Origin: Anaerolineaceae bacterium UBA4775
Lineage (GTDB): Bacteria; Chloroflexota; Anaerolineae; Anaerolineales; Anaerolineaceae
Reading direction: 5' to 3'
DNA length: 28,038 nt
Assembly (NCBI GenBank): GCA_002403205.1
Contig: DHHJ01000021.1
Coordinates: forward strand, 1 to 28,038
Shown: positions 1-6,499 of the stretch, one piece after another
Layout: the number at the start of each line of letters is the position of its first letter
Numbering within the stretch: position 1 is the stretch's first letter
Position numbers and translations under genes: made by a program
The notes under the pieces: model-generated
Told to the model about the DNA's origin: nothing
Databases searched by the model: none
Seen by the model: the letters and a program-made list of their open reading frames with translations, nothing else

Positions 1-145
1 CTTGCTGCGGGGAGGTTTCATTTTTCAAGCAATTTCTGATGGAAAAATCACCTTACTGCTTTGGAATCCAGGTTCAAAGTTAAGGATGTCAATCAGGTTG
101 CACCTGTAACCTGTGTACCCGACCGCCACCAAGAGCATCATTAGG

Positions 146-757
146 ATGAAAAACCAACTAACTGAACAGGATATTCAAGACATCATCCATAAGACGGTCC
201 GCCAAACGCTGGGGTTAAGCGCTCCCGAGAACAAGCCCGACCAAACTGCCCCACATCAACCCCCGCAACAGTGTTCTTCATCGAAAACCTCTGAAAAACG
301 CATTGTAGCCTTGGGGACGGACCATGGCGGGGTAGACTTAAAAGCCATCCTCAAACAAGACCTGATCGACCTGGGTTTTGAGGTCATCGATTGCGGTACA
401 CACACCAAAGATTCTGTCGATTACCCGGATATTGCGTTAAAAGTGGCCGAACTGGTCGCCAGTGGCGCAGCCTGGCGGGGTGTGATCATCGATGGCGCCG
501 GGATTGGCTCGTGCATGGCTGCCAACAAAGTGCCCGGTGTGCGGGCTGCCCTGTGCTACGACCACGCCTCTGCGGTCAACAGCCGTGAGCACAACAACGC
601 CAATGTGCTCACATTGGGCGCTGGTATGATCGGCGTGAACCTCGCCAAGCAGATCCTCAAAACCTGGCTTGCGACTGATTTCGGCGGCGGCAGACATGCC
701 CGGCGTGTGGACAAAATCACCGCCATTGAGAAGATGAACCTAACAGATGGGAAGTGA
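146..757 (+). CDS. rpiB: RpiB/LacAB-family sugar-phosphate isomerase with N-terminal encapsulation-peptide-like helix (BMC cargo)
   Basis: Family role: ribose 5-phosphate / ribulose 5-phosphate isomerisation. The product is about 203 aa, against about 150 for plain RpiB. The extra part is N-terminal: an amphipathic helix (residues 4-22, LTEQDIQDIIHKTVRQTLG) and a Pro/Gln/Ser-rich linker to about residue 50, the layout of a microcompartment encapsulation peptide. The RpiB domain follows, with TDHGG (His60), REHNN (His149) and GGRHARRV conserved. The position of the E. coli catalytic Cys66 (CGTGIG) is Asp116 here (DGAGIG), with a Cys seven residues later. A GTG at 113 is in frame, but ATG 146 begins directly at the helix and is preferred; the ribosome site is weak (AAGAG at 131-135). 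It is the first gene of the BMC operon and ends 2 bases before deoC. Family assignment is secure; the true substrate is uncertain because of the Cys-to-Asp change. Confidence 0.9.
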   Translation: MKNQLTEQDIQDIIHKTVRQTLGLSAPENKPDQTAPHQPPQQCSSSKTSEKRIVALGTDHGGVDLKAILKQDLIDLGFEVIDCGTHTKDSVDYPDIALKVAELVASGAAWRGVIIDGAGIGSCMAANKVPGVRAALCYDHASAVNSREHNNANVLTLGAGMIGVNLAKQILKTWLATDFGGGRHARRVDKITAIEKMNLTDGK

Positions 758-759
758 CC

Positions 760-1689
760 ATGAAATATGATCTCGAAACCGTACAGGCGCTGGTTGAAAT
801 CATCACCAGAGAGGTCCTTCTGGCTTTGGCTGAGCAGGAAGCACAGGAGAAATACCCTGAAGGTGCGACCTGCAAAGTTGAAGTTGCCGATGGTGTCAAA
901 GTCAAAACCTGTTTTGATAACGCTGGCCATGTCATCAGCGCGGGGGCAGAGCGCCTCACCTCTACGCTAGGCGTGATCCCGGCTGATAAATCCCTCGCCA
1001 GTATGATCGATCACACCCTGCTTAAGCCAGATGCAACGGCGGATATGATCGCTCAACTGTGCTTCGAAGCCCGCAAATATCATTTCGCCTCCGTATGTGT
1101 CAACCCCACCCATGTAAAATTATGCGCTGAACTCTTGCGCGATACCGATGTTAAAGTGTGTACCGTCACAGGGTTTCCCCTCGGGGCAACGCCGCCCGAA
1201 GTAAAAGCCTTCGAGACCCAAAAAGCAATTCAGGATGGCGCTACGGAGATCGATATGGTCATCAACATCGGTGCGCTAAAAGCAGGCGATCATGAATTGG
1301 TCGCTCGTGATATCCGTGAGGTGGTTTCGGTTGCTCATGCCGCCGGCGCCCTGGTGAAGGTGATCATCGAAACCGCCCTGCTCACCGACGAAGAAAAGAT
1401 CGTGGCTAGTTTGCTCGCCAAAGAAGCCGGTGCGGATTTTGTGAAAACATCCACAGGCTTTTCAGGTGGCGGTGCCACGGCGCACGATGTCGCCCTCATG
1501 CGCAGGGTGGTTGGCCCGGATGTGGGTGTCAAGGCCGCCGGCGGGATTCGCACCCAGGCGGATGCTGAGCAAATGGTTGCGGCTGGCGCCACCCGGCTCG
1601 GGGCAAGCGCAGGGGTCAAGATCATCCAGGAAGAGCAATCTCCGCCTTCATCCGCATCTGAGACGGATGCTTCCAGCAAAGCCTACTGA
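760..1689 (+). CDS. deoC: Deoxyribose-phosphate aldolase (DeoC) with long N-terminal extension, BMC cargo
   Basis: Class I aldolase that cleaves 2-deoxyribose 5-phosphate to glyceraldehyde 3-phosphate and acetaldehyde. The TIM-barrel part begins near residue 76 (SLASMIDHTLLKPDAT). The Schiff-base lysine is Lys229 in VKTSTGF, the second lysine is Lys258 in GVKAAGGIRT, and the catalytic Asp165 lies in EIDMVIN. The first 75 residues are extra: an amphipathic helix at 4-24 (LETVQALVEIITREVLLAL), then a 40-residue beta-like stretch with two cysteines. A Ser-rich tail of about 20 residues ends the protein. ATG 760 follows GGGAAG at a good distance; an in-frame GTG at 754 overlaps the rpiB stop and is less likely. 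It sits between rpiB and a pentameric shell gene. The helix suggests encapsulation, so acetaldehyde would be released inside the shell. Enzyme identity is firm; targeting is inferred. Confidence 0.95.
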   Translation: MKYDLETVQALVEIITREVLLALAEQEAQEKYPEGATCKVEVADGVKVKTCFDNAGHVISAGAERLTSTLGVIPADKSLASMIDHTLLKPDATADMIAQLCFEARKYHFASVCVNPTHVKLCAELLRDTDVKVCTVTGFPLGATPPEVKAFETQKAIQDGATEIDMVINIGALKAGDHELVARDIREVVSVAHAAGALVKVIIETALLTDEEKIVASLLAKEAGADFVKTSTGFSGGGATAHDVALMRRVVGPDVGVKAAGGIRTQADAEQMVAAGATRLGASAGVKIIQEEQSPPSSASETDASSKAY

Positions 1690-1704
1690 TTTGGAGATAA
1701 CCTC

Positions 1705-1995
1705 ATGTTGATAGCGAAAGTGATCGGGACGACGGTTTCCACCATCAAAGATGAACAATTGACCGGGCAAAAGCTGCTCATCGTCCAGCAGACTGATGAA
1801 ACAGGCGCCCCGTTCGGCAAACCCTATGTCGCGGTGGATACCGTCAATGCAGGGATCGGCGATCTGGTGCTAACCGCTCACGGTTCCAGCGCCAGGCAGA
1901 CGAACATCACCAAAGACCGGCCGGTGGATGCCGTCATCATGGCCATGATTGATTCGTTAGAAGTTGAAGGAAAATTGACCTTCCAGAAAGTCTGA
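1705..1995 (+). CDS. BMC-P pentameric vertex shell protein (EutN/CcmL family), copy 1
   Basis: A 96-residue EutN/CcmL-type protein. Such proteins form pentamers that close the vertices of the icosahedral shell. The family pattern is clear: MLIAKVIGTTVSTIKD at the N-terminus, then KLLIVQQTDETG, then the AVDTVNAGIGDLVLTAHGSSAR block (cap of the pentamer) and the C-terminal VDAVIMAMIDSLEV strand. ATG 1705 follows GGAGAT at 1692-1697. It lies 15 bases after deoC and 5 bases before the aldehyde dehydrogenase. Two further paralogues (5756 and 6088) lie at the operon end. The three are divergent in sequence, so they are more likely to have distinct vertex roles than to be recent duplicates. Confidence 0.93.
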   Translation: MLIAKVIGTTVSTIKDEQLTGQKLLIVQQTDETGAPFGKPYVAVDTVNAGIGDLVLTAHGSSARQTNITKDRPVDAVIMAMIDSLEVEGKLTFQKV

Positions 1996-2000
1996 TTCTG

Positions 2001-3461
2001 ATGACTGAATACGACAAAGATTTACGTTCAATTCAGGAAGCCCGAGATCTTGCTGGGCGCGCATTCGAGGCCTGGAAGCAGTGGTCGACCGCTTCACAAG
2101 ACCAGGTCGATCGCGTCTGTTCAGCGATGGCAGCAGCAGCCCTGTCCGCTTCTGAACGGTTGGGCATCATGGCTCAAGAGGAAACCGGCTACGGAGTCTC
2201 AGAACATAAACACTTGAAGAATATCTTTGCGTCAAAAAATGTGTGGGAAAGCATCAAAGACCTTAAAACAGTGGGGGTTGTCGGCCATGACCCGGATAAA
2301 CGGATCTATAAAATCGCCTGGCCTGTGGGCGTTGTTGCAGCACTGACGCCCAGCACCAACCCTACATCGACTGTGATGTTCAAGATCTTGGTTGCCGTCA
2401 AAGCACGTGATGCCATCGTGATCGCGCCCCATCCGGCTGCCGCCAAATGTTCCTACGAAACTGCCCGTATCATGGCGCAAGCGGCAGAGGAGCATGGGGC
2501 ACCCCCCGGGTTGATCTCGTGCATGCAGCATGTCAGCCTGCCGGGCACCCAGGCACTGATGGGGCACAAGTACGTGGCGCTGATCCTCGCCACAGGCGGC
2601 ACCCCGATGGTCAGGGCGGCCCATTCCATGGGCAAACCCGCCTACGGCGTCGGCCCCGGCAATGTACCGGTCTATGTTGACCGCTCTGCCGATCTTGAGA
2701 AGGCTGCCCGGTACATCGTGGCCAGCAAAGCCTTCGATTGCTCAACAATCTGTGCCACCGAACAGGCTGTGGTCGCCGACCGGCCGATCGCCAGCCGCTT
2801 AGCCTCCCTGATGGAGCAAGAAGGCGCCTACTTCACCGACAGCGCCCAAACTGAACGCTTAAGGTCACTGCTCTTTCACCCCGATAGCAGCATGAATGTC
2901 GCCACCGTCGGCAAACCGGCGGACGACCTGGCGGCCATGGCAGGCTTTGAAATTCCGAAGAATACCCGCATCCTGGTCACCCGGTTGGAGAAAACCGGCA
3001 AAGAAGAACCCCTCTCTCGTGAGAAGCTCACCACGGTCTTAGGGTGGTACGAGGAAGAAGGCTGGGAAGCCGGCTGCGAACGCTGCATTGCGTTAATTCA
3101 ATTCGGCGGACGCGGGCACAGCTTGATCATCCACGCCACCAACCAGGATGTGATCATGGCTTTTGGGCTTGAGAAACCCGTCTTTCGGATCGCCGTCAAT
3201 ACCATGGGAACGCTGGGCGCTATCGGTTTGACTACAGGTGTGGAGCCATCCATGACCCTCGGTGCAGGGGGTGTGGGCGGCTCGATCACAGGTGATAATA
3301 TCACTGCTCATCACCTGTTTAACATCAAACGCCTGGCTTATGAATTGTCAGCTGCCCCGGCCGCTGCCATGCTCCCTGGGAAACCGAAGGCCCGCCCTTC
3401 TGCCCGGGAAATTGAAAAAGCCGTCCGGGATGCCGTGGAAGAAATATTGAATACAAGGTGA
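2001..3461 (+). CDS. CoA-acylating aldehyde dehydrogenase (PduP/EutE-type), BMC cargo with C-terminal helix
   Basis: A 486-aa aldehyde dehydrogenase of the NAD- and CoA-dependent acylating group (PduP, EutE, AdhE N-domain). It would turn the acetaldehyde made by DeoC into acetyl-CoA. The catalytic cysteine is Cys251 in STICATEQ; other group motifs are TPSTNPTSTV (118-126 region), YGVGPGNVPVYVD and the C-terminal GRGHSLIIHA and TLGAIGLTTG blocks. After a Pro/Lys/Arg linker (about 457-466) the protein ends in an amphipathic helix (SAREIEKAVRDAVEEIL), the position and shape of a C-terminal encapsulation peptide. PduP of the Pdu system carries its peptide at the N-terminus, so this one is moved to the other end. 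It starts 5 bases after the BMC-P stop with only a weak ribosome site, which suggests translational coupling. The exact aldehyde is inferred from context. Confidence 0.95.
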   Translation: MTEYDKDLRSIQEARDLAGRAFEAWKQWSTASQDQVDRVCSAMAAAALSASERLGIMAQEETGYGVSEHKHLKNIFASKNVWESIKDLKTVGVVGHDPDKRIYKIAWPVGVVAALTPSTNPTSTVMFKILVAVKARDAIVIAPHPAAAKCSYETARIMAQAAEEHGAPPGLISCMQHVSLPGTQALMGHKYVALILATGGTPMVRAAHSMGKPAYGVGPGNVPVYVDRSADLEKAARYIVASKAFDCSTICATEQAVVADRPIASRLASLMEQEGAYFTDSAQTERLRSLLFHPDSSMNVATVGKPADDLAAMAGFEIPKNTRILVTRLEKTGKEEPLSREKLTTVLGWYEEEGWEAGCERCIALIQFGGRGHSLIIHATNQDVIMAFGLEKPVFRIAVNTMGTLGAIGLTTGVEPSMTLGAGGVGGSITGDNITAHHLFNIKRLAYELSAAPAAAMLPGKPKARPSAREIEKAVRDAVEEILNTR

Positions 3462-3493
3462 AGACCAACTTAACAAACGAAAGGATGTAACAA

Positions 3494-3823
3494 ATGGCAT
3501 TAGATACAGCATTAATTGCACTGGGGATGGTTGAGACCAAAGGTTTGGTAGGCGCGATTGAAGCCGCCGACGCCATGGTCAAATCCGCCAACGTGGTCCT
3601 GATCGGCTCGGAATATGTCGGCGGTGGTTTTGTCACCGTGATGGTGCGCGGCGATGTAGGCGCAGTCAAAGCGGCCACGGATTCAGGCGCTGCTGCTGCC
3701 AAACGTGTCGGCGAACTGGTTTCGGTACATGTCATCCCCCGACCCCACGAAGATGTCGAGATGATCCTGCCGCAAAACACCAAGGGCAGCATCGGTGGGC
3801 GCAGCACAGAAGCCAAGAAATAA
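3494..3823 (+). CDS. BMC-H hexameric shell protein (PduA/EutM-like)
   Basis: A 109-aa single-BMC-domain protein that tiles the shell facets as hexamers. It is very close to the PduA/EutM group: ALGMVETKGLVGAIEAADAM, the hexamer-edge lysine Lys30 in MVKSANV, the VRGDVGAVKAATDSGAAAA helix and the VHVIPRPH strand. The central pore loop is YVGGG (residues 41-45), where PduA has KIGSG; the charged Lys and the Ser of the pore rim are replaced by Tyr and Gly. The tail after residue 92 is a short polar extension. AAAGGA lies 11 bases before ATG 3494. It follows the aldehyde dehydrogenase by 32 bases and is the only BMC-H in the window, so it should be the main facet protein. Confidence 0.97.
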   Translation: MALDTALIALGMVETKGLVGAIEAADAMVKSANVVLIGSEYVGGGFVTVMVRGDVGAVKAATDSGAAAAKRVGELVSVHVIPRPHEDVEMILPQNTKGSIGGRSTEAKK

Positions 3824-3837
3824 GCCAGGCCTGACCT

Positions 3838-4713
3838 GTGACCGAAACGTTCCTGAACGCTGCGGGACCAGACCCGGAGGTACTGCTTACACGCGCCCAT
3901 GATGTGATTTTGCCCAGCCCCAACGGCCATAAACCGCCGCCTATCCCCCCCGCCCAAGGTGACTTGCATGTCGGGGTGGACCTGGGCACGGCTTATACCG
4001 TCTTGGCGGTACTGGATGAACAGGGAATCCCCATAACCGGGGAGTACCGCTTTACCCAGGTTGTCCGTGACGGATTGGTGGTCGATTACATCGGTGCAGT
4101 GGATATCCTGCGGGAGATGAAACACAACGTTGAAGCGCGCCTGGGCAGAGACCTGACCCATGCCGCCAGCGGCTTCCCCCCGGGAGTCCCCATGGCTGAG
4201 GTGCGTTCCACAGCCAATGTAGTTGAAGCGGCCGGGATGGTCTGCTCAGACCTGATCGATGAGCCCACCGCCGCCAACAACGTGCTTAGCATCCGAGATG
4301 GTGCTATCGTCGATATCGGCGGCGGCGCCACGGGCATCGCCATCTTCAAGGATGGCCAGGTCGTTTACACTGCAGATGAAGCCACGGGCGGCACCCACAT
4401 GTCCCTGGTGATCGCGGGCGGCGCTGATCTCAGCTTTGAGGCAGCGGAAGAAAAGAAAAAAGACCCCGCCCAGCAATCCAGGCTCTTTCCGATCGTCCGC
4501 CCGGTGATGGAGAAAATGGGCACGATCATCGAAAAACACATTCGCGGGCAAAACGTGGATTCGATCGTCCTGGTCGGCGGCACCAGTCTCTTCCCGGGCA
4601 TCGACACGGTCATCGCAGAGATCACCGACCTGCCCACCCGCGTGGCAAGCCACCCGTTGTTCGTCACCCCGGTCGGGATTGCCATGCACGATCAGTCTAC
4701 TTATAAGTATTGA
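3838..4713 (+). CDS. eutJ: EutJ-like ASKHA-fold ATPase (putative microcompartment chaperone)
   Basis: A 291-aa protein of the actin/Hsp70/sugar-kinase ATPase fold, closest to EutJ of the ethanolamine system. Nucleotide-binding motifs are visible: HVGVDLGTAYT (phosphate 1), VVRDGLVVDYIGAV, DEPTAANN, IVDIGGGATGIAIF (phosphate 2), ADEATGGTH and VLVGGTSLFPGI (adenosine site). EutJ has been proposed to act as a chaperone, but its biochemical role is not established. Ahead of the ATPase core is a Pro-rich stretch of about 40 residues. GTG 3838 is the start that keeps the N-terminal stretch; no strong ribosome site is seen, and it begins 14 bases after the BMC-H stop, so coupling is likely. No other ethanolamine genes are in the window. 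Confidence 0.88.
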   Translation: MTETFLNAAGPDPEVLLTRAHDVILPSPNGHKPPPIPPAQGDLHVGVDLGTAYTVLAVLDEQGIPITGEYRFTQVVRDGLVVDYIGAVDILREMKHNVEARLGRDLTHAASGFPPGVPMAEVRSTANVVEAAGMVCSDLIDEPTAANNVLSIRDGAIVDIGGGATGIAIFKDGQVVYTADEATGGTHMSLVIAGGADLSFEAAEEKKKDPAQQSRLFPIVRPVMEKMGTIIEKHIRGQNVDSIVLVGGTSLFPGIDTVIAEITDLPTRVASHPLFVTPVGIAMHDQSTYKY

Positions 4714-4729
4714 CCTTAAAGGAGTGATT

Positions 4730-5356
4730 ATGGCAGAAAACTTTTCATTACGCTGCTACTGTTTTATTGACCGGATGCAAGCGCAATATTCCGCCTTCGT
4801 CGGCACCGTCACCCAGGGTGACCTGCCGGTGGAGGGGATGGCTTCGCTGTATGTCGAAATGGCACCTGGCAACGAGGTCTTTCGGGTGGTCGATATTGCC
4901 GTCAAGGCCACCGAAGCCAAACCTGGTGCTCAAATCGTTGAGCGCGAATTTGGCATGTTCGAAGTGCATTCTCTCAACCAGGCTGCCGTCCTGGAAGCCG
5001 GCCAGGTCGTTCTCGACCGCCTGGGCCTGAAGAAGGAAGACCGCATCAAACCCCAGGTGGTCTCCAGCCAGGTCATCACCCGTGTGGATTCCTACCAGGC
5101 CCAGTTGCTGAACCGCTTCAGGCGGGGAAGCATCCTCGTGCCGGGCGAGACCCTGCTCGTTTTGGAGTGTGCGCCGGCCGCCTACATCAACTATGCCTGC
5201 AACGAGGCAGAGAAGAAAGCCAATATCAAGATCATTCACATTTCCTCGGTCGGGCGCTTTGGGCGCATGTGGTTATCGGGCAGCGAAGCAGAGATCATCA
5301 CAGCAAAGAATGCCGCCATCCAGGCCCTCGAAGCGCTGGAAGGCGTGCAGGGCTGA
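4730..5356 (+). CDS. BMC-T tandem-domain trimeric shell protein
   Basis: A 208-aa protein with two BMC-fold repeats, which forms pseudohexameric trimers in the shell. The first repeat spans about residues 37-105 (SLYVEMAPGNEVFRVVDIAV, then FGMFEVHSLNQAAVLEAGQ). The second spans about 130-205 (RRGSILVPGETLLVLECAPA, then IKIIHISSVGRFGRMWLSG and a final Ala-rich helix). The repeats have diverged strongly and the strand order looks permuted relative to BMC-H; this is a sequence impression. BMC-T proteins often carry larger, gated pores that pass cofactors or bulky metabolites. ATG 4730 has a strong AAAGGAG at 4718-4724; an in-frame ATG at 4679 lies within the preceding gene and lacks such a site. 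Confidence 0.85.
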   Translation: MAENFSLRCYCFIDRMQAQYSAFVGTVTQGDLPVEGMASLYVEMAPGNEVFRVVDIAVKATEAKPGAQIVEREFGMFEVHSLNQAAVLEAGQVVLDRLGLKKEDRIKPQVVSSQVITRVDSYQAQLLNRFRRGSILVPGETLLVLECAPAAYINYACNEAEKKANIKIIHISSVGRFGRMWLSGSEAEIITAKNAAIQALEALEGVQG

Positions 5357-5386
5357 TCAACCCCGGCCCATCGGAAAGGAAACGCA

Positions 5387-5752
5387 ATGGCAAAACAATT
5401 CTACACTGAGCGAGATATCGAAGATCTGGCTGCACGCGGGGTGTTCACACTCACGGTATGCGACGATGTCGTTCTGACGGAACTGGCTTATGAAAAAGCC
5501 GAGCGGTTAGGCGTCAAACTGGTCCAGTCTCATCAACTCCCGCCGGCATCACCCGTCAGACCTTATCTTTCCGAACCAGTTGCCCAGCCCACGTCAAAAC
5601 CTAAGGGCATGGGGCAGGTTTCCTTGCATGAGGATCAAGGCTTGCGCCAGCGCATCCGCTCTGCCGTTGTAGCCAAGCTGGGCAACGAGGTGGATTCGGC
5701 TTTGCTGGACGCCATCATCACCCGAGTGCTGGCCAACGTCGGAGGCCGGTAG
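5387..5752 (+). CDS. Small BMC-associated protein of unknown function
   Basis: A 121-aa protein that I cannot assign to a named family. Residues 5-46 (FYTERDIEDLAARGVFTLTV, then ELAYEKAERLGVKLV) resemble the short N-terminal module found in EutQ-type microcompartment proteins. A Pro/Ser-rich linker follows (about 48-75). The last 35 residues form two predicted amphipathic helices (LRQRIRSAVVAKLG and SALLDAIITRVLANVG) that resemble the encapsulation-peptide-like helices of the three cargo enzymes here. It has no visible catalytic motif. It lies between BMC-T and a BMC-P, only 3 bases before the latter. It could be a cargo adaptor linking enzyme helices to the shell, or a minor cargo protein; both are inference. 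ATG 5387 follows GGAAAGGAAACGCA. Confidence 0.8.
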   Translation: MAKQFYTERDIEDLAARGVFTLTVCDDVVLTELAYEKAERLGVKLVQSHQLPPASPVRPYLSEPVAQPTSKPKGMGQVSLHEDQGLRQRIRSAVVAKLGNEVDSALLDAIITRVLANVGGR

Positions 5753-5755
5753 GCC

Positions 5756-6076
5756 ATGCTGTTCGGACGGGTCCACGGCACAGCCGTTTGCACGGTCAAA
5801 TATCCAGGGCTGGAGGGGATTAAACTGCTGGTCGTTCAGCCCCTCAACAAGCACCTTGAACCCATCGGCGCACTGCAAGTCGCTGCGGATGTGGTTCAGG
5901 CTGGCATGGGTGATCTGTGCGTGATGGTTCGCTCTCGGGAAGCCGCCCTGGCCATGCCCGACATTCAATTTGTGCCGGTGGATCTTGCCCTGGTTGGGAT
6001 CGTAGATGAATTGGACCTCCGTCCCGAAGGCGACTTCGATTTCACCCTCAAACCCGGGGCCACCCGGTATTCCTGA
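5756..6076 (+). CDS. BMC-P pentameric vertex shell protein (EutN/CcmL family), copy 2
   Basis: A 106-aa EutN/CcmL-family protein. The core motifs are MLFGRVHGTAVCTVKYPG, IKLLVVQPLNKHLEP, AADVVQAGMGDLCVMVRS and DLALVGIVDELDL. It is the longest of the three BMC-P copies, with a polar tail of about 16 residues after the last strand. Its start is 3 bases after the stop of the unassigned small protein, so translation is probably coupled. The VQAGMGD block replaces the usual AGIGD, a modest change in the turn lining the pentamer axis. Confidence 0.92.
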   Translation: MLFGRVHGTAVCTVKYPGLEGIKLLVVQPLNKHLEPIGALQVAADVVQAGMGDLCVMVRSREAALAMPDIQFVPVDLALVGIVDELDLRPEGDFDFTLKPGATRYS

Positions 6077-6087
6077 CAGGACAGCTC

Positions 6088-6357
6088 ATGATACTCGGTA
6101 AAGTCATTGGCACAGTCGTGACCACCATCAGCCACCCGCACTACGATAACCGCCGCCTGCTCGTCGTCCAGCCCCTCGTGGGCGAGGGTGACCAGGCCGA
6201 TGGTGATTTTATCGCCGTCGACCACACCCATGCCGGGATCGGCGATACGGTGCTGGTCAATCGTGAGGGCAATGGCGCACGGCAAGTGCTTAATCTTGAA
6301 AATGGGTGCATCATCTCGGTCATCGTCGGAATCGTCGATGAGGTCAGGATCGTTTAG
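6088..6357 (+). CDS. BMC-P pentameric vertex shell protein (EutN/CcmL family), copy 3
   Basis: An 89-aa EutN/CcmL-family protein and the last gene of the microcompartment operon. Motifs: MILGKVIGTVVTTISHPH, RRLLVVQPL, AVDHTHAGIGDTVLVNREG and the final VIVGIVDEVRIV strand. It lies 11 bases after copy 2, with AGGACAG upstream of ATG 6088. It is the shortest and most canonical copy. No convincing Rho-independent terminator follows before the next gene at 6500. Confidence 0.93.
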   Translation: MILGKVIGTVVTTISHPHYDNRRLLVVQPLVGEGDQADGDFIAVDHTHAGIGDTVLVNREGNGARQVLNLENGCIISVIVGIVDEVRIV

Positions 6358-6458
6358 CCCAAACATGCTGCTCAGGGCAATTTCGAACGAAATCTCTCCA
6401 GTAAAAACCACAACTTAGTTCATCCTCCGTACCAAACACCCCATCGGCTGGAAAAGGT

Positions 6459-6464
6459 TATAAT
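6459..6464 (+). promoter_or_regulatory. Candidate -10 box upstream of the TVP38-like gene
   Basis: A perfect TATAAT lies 36 bases before ATG 6500, in the gap after the microcompartment operon. No good -35 hexamer is found at 16-18 bases. It suggests that the membrane-protein gene has its own promoter. Confidence 0.35.
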
Positions 6465-6499
6465 GGGTCGATGGCTCCACCCCAAAATGGGCCCTGCCA

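Noticed and set aside
1..145. Possible end of an upstream + strand gene (a frame open from base 2 to a TAA at 107-109; another from base 3 to 83)
   Set aside because: Neither frame shows a recognisable family pattern and both are short, so a partial gene cannot be supported.
6380..6393. Small palindrome (ATTTCG AA CGAAAT) after the last BMC-P gene, as a terminator or operator
   Set aside because: The 6-bp stem has a 2-base loop, too tight for a terminator hairpin, and no T-run follows; an operator cannot be shown from one copy.
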